Source: an uncultured Eubacteriales bacterium
GTDB lineage: Bacteria > Bacillota > Clostridia > Peptostreptococcales > Anaerovoracaceae
Length of the DNA stretch: 6,756 nucleotides
Assembly (NCBI GenBank): GCA_959021945.1
Contig: CAUEYG010000084.1
Span: 1 to 6,756, forward strand
Direction of reading: 5' to 3'
The notes beneath the pieces were generated by a model that saw only the letters and a list, made by a program, of their open reading frames with translations, was not told the DNA's origin and ran no database searches. A program made the translations under genes and the position numbers. How positions within the stretch are numbered: position 1 is the stretch's first letter; the number at the start of each line of letters is the position of its first letter. Shown piece after piece: positions 1 to 5,563 of the stretch.

Positions 1-75
1 CCTCCGCGCCTAAATTAGAGTTATGATTTTAACACAAAATTTACAATCTTTTTTAGTATTTTCCACAAAAACCAC
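1..75. other. AT-rich upstream non-coding stretch; possible divergent RBS at its left edge
   Basis: No convincing coding region or RNA gene is visible between the window edge and the promoter. Bases 1-5 (cctcc) read GGAGG on the minus strand, a perfect Shine-Dalgarno core. A divergently transcribed gene could therefore start just beyond the left edge, but no start codon is in view and no good minus-strand promoter was recognised, so this is only a possibility. Confidence 0.3.
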
Positions 76-104
76 TTTACATCCGCTGCCTGGCGTGGTA
101 AAAT
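76..104 (+). promoter_or_regulatory. Sigma-A (sigma70-type) promoter of the aro operon, with extended -10
   Basis: The -35 box TTTACA (76-81) is followed by exactly 17 bp and a -10 box TAAAAT (99-104). The -10 is preceded by TGG (96-98), an extended -10 (TGn) element. Each hexamer differs from consensus at one position. Transcription would begin near 110-113, giving a leader of about 220 nt before aroF. The initiation point is inferred from spacing. Confidence 0.85.
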
Positions 105-136
105 GCTAGCAGATTACAAGGAAAGGATAAAAACAA

Positions 137-232
137 ATGTTACGCAAGTCATTCACATTTGCAGCTGAATATTTTTATTTTTACTTTACTTACTTTTTTA
201 AGGGTAAAGTGAATTTTGCTGCAATGAGATAA
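137..232 (+). CDS. Phe/Tyr-rich leader peptide of the operon attenuator (31 aa)
   Basis: This ATG-TAA frame encodes 31 residues. It is preceded by a good ribosome binding site, AAGGAAAGGA (118-127), 9 nt before the start. Residues 12-21 read YFYFYFTYFF, and the whole peptide has 8 Phe and 4 Tyr but no Trp. The Tyr codons are TAT, TAT, TAC, TAC; all Phe codons are TTT except one TTC. The peptide is probably not functional in itself: its translation would sense charged tRNA-Phe and tRNA-Tyr, as the E. coli pheA leader does for Phe. Ribosomes stalled at codons 12-21 (170-199) would prevent the protector hairpin and free 207-220 for antitermination. The genes it precedes include tyrA and pheA, matching the codon bias. 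The call rests on sequence and arrangement; translation is inferred. Confidence 0.92.
   Translation: MLRKSFTFAAEYFYFYFTYFFKGKVNFAAMR
156..226 (+). promoter_or_regulatory. Protector (anti-antiterminator) RNA structure of the attenuator
   Basis: Bases 180-191 can pair with 202-213 (12 pairs, three of them G-U, core ACTTTAC 183-189 with GTAAAGT 204-210, loop 192-201). An outer stem pairs 156-165 with 218-226 (9 pairs, T158 bulged; core GCAGC with GCTGC). Together these sequester 207-213 and 218-220, the strand needed for the antiterminator. The upstream arms lie inside the leader peptide's codons 7-19, so a ribosome stalled on the Tyr/Phe run would melt or block them. Pairing was found by eye and no energy was computed. 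Confidence 0.7.
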
Positions 233-294
233 CTCGTAAAACCTGTTTTTAATCCATCGTATCACGAGACATTCTCCGCAAGTGAAATTCACTT
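207..294 (+). promoter_or_regulatory. Antiterminator of the aro operon attenuator
   Basis: Bases 207-220 pair with 281-294 over 14 consecutive positions: 12 Watson-Crick and two G-U pairs (217/284 and 218/283). The core 207-216 (AAGTGAATTT) is the exact reverse complement of 285-294. This pairing consumes most of the terminator stem and cannot coexist with it. The left strand contains AAGTGAA, a copy of 280-286 in the terminator's own 5' arm, so it works by mimicking that arm. The enclosed region 221-280 carries a further short stem, CTCGT 233-237 with ACGAG 264-268. It should form when a ribosome stalls upstream, allowing read-through into aroF. Confidence 0.82.
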
Positions 295-310
295 GCGGAG
301 TTTTTTATTT
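274..310 (+). terminator. Intrinsic terminator (attenuator) in the aro operon leader
   Basis: Bases 274-284 (CTCCGCAAGTG) pair perfectly with 290-300 (CACTTGCGGAG) around a 5-nt loop; up to two more A-T pairs can form inside the loop. The stem is followed at once by TTTTTTATTT (301-310). This is a textbook Rho-independent terminator, placed between the promoter and aroF, only 19 nt before the aroF start. It therefore acts as an attenuator and does not end an upstream gene. It would form by default when the leader peptide is fully translated or not translated at all. Confidence 0.95.
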
Positions 311-321
311 AAGGAGAGAGG
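311..321 (+). promoter_or_regulatory. Ribosome binding site of aroF
   Basis: AAGGAGAGAGG lies directly after the terminator T tract and 8 nt before ATG 330. It decides the aroF start: an in-frame GTG at 282 lies inside the terminator stem, has no ribosome binding site, and would add 16 residues absent from the family. Confidence 0.85.
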
Positions 322-329
322 AAACAAAC

Positions 330-1337
330 ATGATTATCATTTTAAAAGACAACCCGGAAGAAAAACAATTGGAAAACCTTATTTCATGGCTCAAGAGTAT
401 GGACCTGGACATTCACTTCAGCGAAGGAGAAAGCACTACCATATTGGGGCTCATCGGCGATACTTCTGCTGTTGATATTGATTTAATCAATGCCCTAGAC
501 ATTGTAGAGACTGTAAAGCGGGTCCAGGAACCTTACAAAAACGTAAATTTAAAATTTCATCCTCAGCCTACTGTTGTGGATATTGCAGGGGCCAAAATCG
601 GCGGCGGAAATTTTCAGGTCATTGCCGGTCCATGTTCTGTGGAATCCAAAGAGCAGGTGTGCCAAATTGCAAAAGATGTAAAAAAAGCCGGCGCTCATCT
701 GTACCGGGGAGGAGCTTTCAAACCAAGAACATCCCCTTATGCTTTCCAGGGAATGCGTTCTGAGGGCATCAACCTTCTGCTGGAAGCAAAAAAAGAATCA
801 GGCCTTCCTATTGTAACAGAGGTTATGGACCTTTCTCACCTGCCTCTCTTCGAAGATGTTGATGTGATCCAGGTAGGCGCCCGGAACATGCAAAACTTTG
901 AACTGCTCAAGGAGCTGGGCCATGTTGACAAGCCGATTCTTTTGAAAAGAGGCCTTTCCAGCACTTTGAAGGAACTGCTCATGAGCGCAGAATACATTAT
1001 GGCTGGGGGCAACGAAAAGGTCATTCTCTGCGAACGGGGAATCCGTACGTTTGAAACAGCCACCAGAAACACTCTGGACCTGGCTGCCGTGCCTCTTTTA
1101 AAGACCATGACCCATCTGCCTATTATTGTGGACCCAAGCCATGCCACAGGAATCGCGCACTTAGTAAAACCCATGGCAATGGCAGCGGCAGCAGCAGGGG
1201 CTGACGGCCTGATGATTGAAGTGCACAACGACCCTGCCCACGCTCTCTGCGATGGAGCTCAGTCATTAACGCCAAATGATTTCGCTGACGTCATGAAGGC
1301 CATTAACGCTATTTTACCCCACGCTTACAAAGGATAA
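330..1337 (+). CDS. aroF: 3-deoxy-7-phosphoheptulonate (DAHP) synthase, ferredoxin-like-domain type
   Basis: This cytosolic enzyme condenses phosphoenolpyruvate and erythrose 4-phosphate to DAHP, the first step of the shikimate pathway. The 335-residue protein resembles the Thermotoga maritima DAHP synthase along its whole length. Residues 1-70 form the N-terminal ferredoxin-like regulatory domain, ending near VQEPYK. The TIM barrel follows, with IAGPCSVE (98-105), RGGAFKPRTSPYAFQG (126-141), QVGARNMQNF (181-190), LLKRG (204-208), ERGIRT (235-240) and DPSH (268-271). C102, H271, E297 and D308 line up with the family's metal ligands, and K131 and R185/R186-region residues with substrate binding. 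In the Thermotoga enzyme the N-terminal domain mediates Tyr/Phe inhibition; the same is inferred here. ATG 330 is chosen for its ribosome binding site and family fit. It is the first structural gene after the attenuator, 6 nt before tyrA. Confidence 0.96.
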   Translation: MIIILKDNPEEKQLENLISWLKSMDLDIHFSEGESTTILGLIGDTSAVDIDLINALDIVETVKRVQEPYKNVNLKFHPQPTVVDIAGAKIGGGNFQVIAGPCSVESKEQVCQIAKDVKKAGAHLYRGGAFKPRTSPYAFQGMRSEGINLLLEAKKESGLPIVTEVMDLSHLPLFEDVDVIQVGARNMQNFELLKELGHVDKPILLKRGLSSTLKELLMSAEYIMAGGNEKVILCERGIRTFETATRNTLDLAAVPLLKTMTHLPIIVDPSHATGIAHLVKPMAMAAAAAGADGLMIEVHNDPAHALCDGAQSLTPNDFADVMKAINAILPHAYKG

Positions 1338-1343
1338 AAATCA

Positions 1344-2183
1344 ATGAACATTGCAATTATCGGATTGGGCCTGATCGGAGGCTCTATGGCAAAGGCCATC
1401 AAAGAAAATACCAATCATACTGTATATGGTCTTGACCTGAGCGATAGGGTTTTGAAAAAAGCGGTCCTGACCAAGGCCATTGACCAGCCCCTAACAGACT
1501 CCCTGCTGAAGGACTGCGATCTGTCTATTATCGCCCTCTACCCTCAGGCTGCTATTGATTTTATTACAGAAAAGCAGGAAATCTTTAAAAAAGGATCCAT
1601 TGTGCTGGATTGCTGCGGGGTCAAGGAAATTGTCTGCGCTGCGGCAGAACCCATTGCTTTAAAGCAGGGCTTTGTCTTCATAGGCGGCCATCCCATGGCC
1701 GGGCTGGAGCATTCCGGGTTTGACCACGCGCAAAAAGCCCTTTTTACAAAGGCTTCCATGATTCTCACGCCTACAAAAGGAAATATTCAGGATGTGGAAA
1801 AAGTAAAGGATCTGTTCACTGCTATTGGTTTTACCAACATTCAAATCGCCACTCCGGCAGAGCACGACCAAATGATCGCCTTTACTTCTCAGCTGGCCCA
1901 TGTGGTATCCAGCGCCTATATCAAAAGCCCCGCCGCATTAAAGCACAAAGGCTTTTCTGCGGGAAGCTACAAAGATCTCACCCGCGTAGCCAAATTAAAT
2001 GAGACAATGTGGACAGAATTGTTTCTTGACAACGCCCCATTTCTTACGGAAGAAATCGACGGGATCATTGATCGCTTAAAAGAATACAGTACAGCCATTA
2101 AAGCAGCTGACAAAGAGACGCTGAGGGCTCTGCTGAAAGATGGGCGAGAAAGAAAAGCAAAGATTGATGGGGAGATATTCTAA
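1344..2183 (+). CDS. tyrA: Prephenate dehydrogenase, short form without ACT domain
   Basis: It oxidatively decarboxylates prephenate to 4-hydroxyphenylpyruvate with NAD(P)+, the Tyr branch. The 279-residue protein opens with a Rossmann nucleotide-binding motif, GLGLIG (7-12), with an acidic residue, D31, after the second strand, which favours NAD+ (inference). Family motifs follow: DCCGVK (89-94), the signature HPMAG (116-120), AEHDQM (172-177), SQLAH (182-186, helical dimer domain) and YKDLTRVA (209-216). The chain ends near residue 279, so there is no C-terminal ACT domain of the kind found in the longer Bacillus-type enzyme, and no fused chorismate mutase. Prephenate is probably supplied by the mutase domain of PheA in the same operon. 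Its ribosome binding site AAAGGA (1329-1334) abuts the aroF stop codon, and its TAA overlaps the aroB ATG by one base. Confidence 0.95.
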   Translation: MNIAIIGLGLIGGSMAKAIKENTNHTVYGLDLSDRVLKKAVLTKAIDQPLTDSLLKDCDLSIIALYPQAAIDFITEKQEIFKKGSIVLDCCGVKEIVCAAAEPIALKQGFVFIGGHPMAGLEHSGFDHAQKALFTKASMILTPTKGNIQDVEKVKDLFTAIGFTNIQIATPAEHDQMIAFTSQLAHVVSSAYIKSPAALKHKGFSAGSYKDLTRVAKLNETMWTELFLDNAPFLTEEIDGIIDRLKEYSTAIKAADKETLRALLKDGRERKAKIDGEIF

Positions 2184-3253
2184 TGAACAACATTACCATT
2201 TCAGCATCGAAAACTTATGATGTGATTACAGACACTGCCCTGCTCCGCCGCTCCGGCCCCTTTATCCGCCGGGCCCTTGGAAAAAATGCAAAAAAGCTGT
2301 GCATTGTAACAGACGACCAAGTGGACCCGCTCTATACAGCCCCCCTTTGGGCTGCTCTGGAAACAGAAGGGTTTCAGCTGACCAAGTTTGTCTTTCCTCA
2401 CGGGGAAGCCTCCAAAACATTAGACACGGTCTCTGATCTGCTGGAATCCTTGGCAGACAGCCAACTGACACGCTCTGATGGGTTAATCGCCCTTGGAGGC
2501 GGAATTGCAGGAGATCTGACCGGGTTTGCCGCTGCCTCTTATTTGCGGGGAATTGCCTTTGTCCAGGTTCCCACTACCCTCTTAGCAGCAGTGGATTCTT
2601 CCGTAGGAGGGAAAACCGGTGTCAATCTGAAAGCAGGAAAAAATCTGGCCGGAGCTTTTTGGCAGCCCTCTCTGGTGCTCTTTGATCTGGACACCATTAA
2701 GACACTGCCCTATGAGCTGTTTCTCGACGGCGTGGCTGAATCCATCAAAGCAGGCGCTATTGCAGATAAAGAATTATTTTCTTATATACAGGAAACAGAG
2801 CAGCTTTCCCACCCTTCCGCCATCGCTCATCTGAGCCAAAGGGCCATTGAAATTAAACGGCAGGTAGTAGAGGAAGATGAGCGGGATACGGGAGTTCGCC
2901 AGCTCCTGAACTTTGGCCATACCATAGGCCACGCCATTGAAAAATGCAGCGGCTTTTCCATTACCCACGGCCATGCTGTAGCCATTGGAATGGTCATCGT
3001 ATCCCGAGCAGCAGAGCGCATGGGCTGGTGCCAAGAAAACTGCGCAGCCCCCATTGAAGAAAGCCTGAAAAAATTCGGATTTCCTCTGGACTGCCCTTTT
3101 TCAGCAGAACAGCTGGCCCAGGCGGCCCAAAAGGATAAAAAGCGTATGGGAGATACCATTACACTGGTCATTCCAAAGACCTTAGGCTGCTGTCAGCTAA
3201 AAAGAATTCCTGTATCACAGCTGCAAGATGTTATAAAGGCAGGTTTATCATGA
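2183..3253 (+). CDS. aroB: 3-dehydroquinate synthase
   Basis: It cyclises DAHP to 3-dehydroquinate, step 2 of the pathway, using NAD+ and a divalent metal (usually Zn2+). At 356 residues it has normal length. The NAD-binding motif GGGIAGD is at 105-111, followed by PTTLLA (130-135) and VDSSVGGKTGVN (137-148), then NFGHTIGHAIE (243-253) and HGHAVAIGM (262-270). E186, H246 and H262 line up with the three metal ligands of characterised enzymes, and H250 with the catalytic His, so the active site looks intact. The start overlaps the tyrA stop (TAATG), with GGGGAG (2169-2174) 8 nt upstream. The stop overlaps the aroA ATG by four bases (ATGA). Confidence 0.97.
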   Translation: MNNITISASKTYDVITDTALLRRSGPFIRRALGKNAKKLCIVTDDQVDPLYTAPLWAALETEGFQLTKFVFPHGEASKTLDTVSDLLESLADSQLTRSDGLIALGGGIAGDLTGFAAASYLRGIAFVQVPTTLLAAVDSSVGGKTGVNLKAGKNLAGAFWQPSLVLFDLDTIKTLPYELFLDGVAESIKAGAIADKELFSYIQETEQLSHPSAIAHLSQRAIEIKRQVVEEDERDTGVRQLLNFGHTIGHAIEKCSGFSITHGHAVAIGMVIVSRAAERMGWCQENCAAPIEESLKKFGFPLDCPFSAEQLAQAAQKDKKRMGDTITLVIPKTLGCCQLKRIPVSQLQDVIKAGLS

Positions 3254-4491
3254 ACATAGAAATTACACCCCGCACTCTGGTAGGCAGCGTAAAGGCAGTT
3301 ACTTCCAAATCCTACGCCCATCGCCTGCTCATTGGGGCTGCTCTTTCAAAAGCGCCCTCTAATATAATCATCGAAACTTCTTCCCAGGATATTGAGGCTA
3401 CGCAGGCTTGCCTTAAACAACTGGCCGCCTCAGTGCCTGTGTTGGACTGCCAAGAAAGCGGCTCAACCCTTCGCTTTCTCCTTCCTGTCGTTATGGCCCA
3501 AAAAGAAGAAGCTGTTTTTCTGGGTTCCGGCAGACTGCCTGAGCGTCCCATTTCTCCCCTGAAAGAGGAAATGCAGGCCCACGGCTGTACCTTTACAAAC
3601 TTGCACCGCAAAAAAGGAAAGGCCCGGGAAATATGCTGTACAAAAGGGCGGCTGCAGGGCGGTATTTTTACTTTGCCGGGCAATATCAGCTCCCAATATA
3701 TTACCGGTCTTTTGCTTGCCCTGCCTTTGCTGAAAGACAACAGCCAGATTCGCATTACTTCCCCCTTGGAATCAAAGGGGTACGTGGATTTGACCTTAGA
3801 TGTACTGAGAAGCTTTCACATTGATGTTTATGAAGAAGAAAAGGACGGCTGTCTTACTTATAAAATAAAAGGCCGTCAGCAATATATTCCTGCAGGAGAT
3901 CTGAAAGCAGAGGGAGACTGGTCTAACACTGCATTTTGGGTGGCTGCCGGTATTTTATCAAAAGAATCGGGGATCATCTGTACGGGAATCAATCCCAAAT
4001 CCATTCAGAGCGACAGGGCCATCCTCAGTCTGGCTCAGCGAATGGGCGGAAAGATTATGGAAAAAAGATCCAGTATCCTTGCTTTGGAAGCGCCCTTGCA
4101 CGGAATCCATATTGACGCGTCCTCAATACCTGATTTAGTGCCTATCCTGTCAGTCATGGCAGCTACAGCAAAGGGGACTACCTATATCCACAACGCCCAC
4201 AGGCTGCGGCTCAAAGAGTCAGATCGCCTATCAGCAATGCATGATTGTCTTTCCCGCCTTGGAGCTGATATCAAAGAAGAGCCGGGAGGCTTGGTCATAA
4301 ACGGAGTGCCTCATTTAAAAGGGGGAGTTGTCAGCGGATACAATGATCACCGGATTGTTATGTCCATGGCCATAGCCTCTGTCAGAGCGCAGGAACCGAT
4401 TATCATAGAAGGTGCGGAAGCTGTAAACAAATCTTATCCAGCCTTCTTTGAAGACTTTAAAGACCTGGGAGGTGAATATCGTGTACTCTAG
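3250..4491 (+). CDS. aroA: 3-phosphoshikimate 1-carboxyvinyltransferase (EPSP synthase)
   Basis: It transfers the enolpyruvyl group of PEP to shikimate 3-phosphate, step 6 of the pathway. The 413-residue protein is slightly shorter than the E. coli enzyme (427). Expected motifs are present: TSKSYAHR (18-25, K20/S21/R25), SGSTLRF (70-76), GRLPERPISPL (94-104), GDWSNTAFWVAAG (222-234), IPDLVP (293-298, catalytic Asp D295), LRLKESDRL (319-327, E323 and R326), NDHR (365-368) and KSYPAFF (394-400). The loop that in E. coli reads NAGTAMRP is ESGSTLRF here, so Thr97 and Pro101 are replaced by Ser72 and Phe76. The upstream Shine-Dalgarno is weak (AAAGG 3235-3239; AGG 3241-3243), and ATGA overlap with aroB suggests translational coupling. 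The end overlaps aroC by 11 nt. Confidence 0.96.
   Translation: MNIEITPRTLVGSVKAVTSKSYAHRLLIGAALSKAPSNIIIETSSQDIEATQACLKQLAASVPVLDCQESGSTLRFLLPVVMAQKEEAVFLGSGRLPERPISPLKEEMQAHGCTFTNLHRKKGKAREICCTKGRLQGGIFTLPGNISSQYITGLLLALPLLKDNSQIRITSPLESKGYVDLTLDVLRSFHIDVYEEEKDGCLTYKIKGRQQYIPAGDLKAEGDWSNTAFWVAAGILSKESGIICTGINPKSIQSDRAILSLAQRMGGKIMEKRSSILALEAPLHGIHIDASSIPDLVPILSVMAATAKGTTYIHNAHRLRLKESDRLSAMHDCLSRLGADIKEEPGGLVINGVPHLKGGVVSGYNDHRIVMSMAIASVRAQEPIIIEGAEAVNKSYPAFFEDFKDLGGEYRVL
4467..4474 (+). promoter_or_regulatory. Ribosome binding site deciding the aroC start
   Basis: GGGAGGTG sits inside the end of aroA, 6 nt before GTG 4481. It supports GTG 4481 over the in-frame GTG at 4472, which overlaps this site, and over TTG 4448 further upstream, which lacks its own site. 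Confidence 0.75.
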
Positions 4492-5563
4492 TTTTGGAAA
4501 ACGAGTAAAAGTAACCATTTACGGAGGTTCTCACGAGCCGGAGGTAGGAGTTGCCATCACTGGACTGCCCCGCTTTACTTGCTTTGATTTAAAGGAGCTG
4601 CAGACATTTTTGGACAGACGGGCCCCGGGAAAGAGCCCTTTTACAACAACTCGCAAAGAACCGGACAAGGTGCTGCCCCGGGAAGGGCTCCGGGTCATTG
4701 ATAATTTAGCTGTTACAACAGCCCCAACCATTACTCTGGCCATTGCAAACACCAACACGCGCTCAGGGGATTACAGCAATCTGAGAGATGTGCCCAGGCC
4801 CGGCCATGCCGACTACACAGCCCGGGTAAAATACGGCGGTTCCCTGAATATGGCAGGAGGCGGCCCCTTTTCCGCCAGAATGACAGCGCCTCTGTGCATT
4901 GCCGGAGGCATTGCTCTGCAAATTTTACAGAGCAAAGGTATTGAAACAGGCGCTCACCTTTATTCTGTTGGAAGGATTCAGGATGATTGCCTGGACCCAA
5001 TGACTCCTTGCGCTCCTGAGGACGCTCAGTTTCCCGTCCTGTCTCATGAAGCAGGGGAAAAAATGAAAGATTTGATCTTATCTGCAAGAAAAGAAGGAGA
5101 CTCTGTAGGAGGAATTGTTGAGGTCTATGCCAAAAACTGTCCCGCCGGTCTGGGGGGCCCCATGTATGATGGGGTGGAAAGTGTGCTTGCGCCCATATTC
5201 TTTGGGATTCCGGCTGTAAAAGGCATTGAGTTTGGCGCAGGTTTTTCCAGCACGCACATGCGTGGATCGCAAAATAACGATGCGTTCCAAATGGAGCAGG
5301 GCAAAGTAGTGACCCGTTCCAACAATCACGGAGGAATCTTAGGCGGAATCACTTCCGGCATGCCTATCATTGCACGTATTGCCTTTAAACCCACACCGTC
5401 TATTGTCAAGGAACAGGATTCTGTAAGTCTGGGTAAAAAGGAAAACGAAACATTGTCCATCAGAGGCAGACATGACCCATGTGTTGCTGTGCGGGCAGTG
5501 CCTGTCTGTCAGGCTGCTCTGGCGATTGGACTTTTAGATATGATTATGGAGGAGAAAAAATGA
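4481..5563 (+). CDS. aroC: Chorismate synthase
   Basis: It converts EPSP to chorismate by anti-1,4-elimination using reduced FMN, the last common step. With the GTG start the protein has 360 residues, a normal length. N-terminal SFGKRVKVTIYGGSH (3-18) carries the conserved His18, but the usual GESHG is GGSHE. Further family motifs are LDRRAPGKSPFTTTRKE (44-60), the second signature RPGHAD (106-111, H109), KYGGSLNMAGGGPFSAR (117-133), GDSVGG (206-211), RGSQNNDAF (261-269), NNHGGILGGITSGMP (281-295), AFKPTPSI (301-308) and GRHDPC (329-334). The GGG-FS-R and RHDPC patterns fit the clostridial branch of the family. It begins inside aroA (11-nt overlap) and its TGA overlaps the pheA ATG (ATGA), so coupling with both is likely. 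Confidence 0.95.
   Translation: MYSSFGKRVKVTIYGGSHEPEVGVAITGLPRFTCFDLKELQTFLDRRAPGKSPFTTTRKEPDKVLPREGLRVIDNLAVTTAPTITLAIANTNTRSGDYSNLRDVPRPGHADYTARVKYGGSLNMAGGGPFSARMTAPLCIAGGIALQILQSKGIETGAHLYSVGRIQDDCLDPMTPCAPEDAQFPVLSHEAGEKMKDLILSARKEGDSVGGIVEVYAKNCPAGLGGPMYDGVESVLAPIFFGIPAVKGIEFGAGFSSTHMRGSQNNDAFQMEQGKVVTRSNNHGGILGGITSGMPIIARIAFKPTPSIVKEQDSVSLGKKENETLSIRGRHDPCVAVRAVPVCQAALAIGLLDMIMEEKK

Noticed and set aside
40..59. Second promoter using TTTACA at 40-45
   Set aside because: The only -10-like hexamer (TAGTAT 54-59) is just 8 bp away and nothing suitable lies at 16-18 bp.
257..267. Small hairpin TCGT-ATC-ACGA
   Set aside because: Only four pairs, and it competes with the longer 233-237/264-268 stem; not supported as a separate element.
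271..317. Ribosome binding site sequestration by TCTCC (273-277) pairing with GGAGA (313-317)
   Set aside because: Only five pairs, and it would form a pseudoknot with the antiterminator; too weak to claim.
282..329. N-terminal extension of aroF from GTG 282
   Set aside because: It lies in the terminator hairpin and T tract, has no ribosome binding site, and adds residues not found in the family.
111..329. T-box riboswitch
   Set aside because: No T-box sequence (AGGGTGGNACCGCG-like) or specifier stem is present; the Phe/Tyr leader peptide explains the terminator better.
836..1228. Minus-strand open frame of 130 codons opposite aroF
   Set aside because: Low-complexity product with no recognisable motif, fully antisense to the conserved TIM barrel; treated as a shadow.
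5479..5559. Upstream in-frame extension of pheA
   Set aside because: It is a shadow of the aroC 3' end; ATG 5560 has a strong ribosome binding site and gives the normal chorismate mutase N-terminus.
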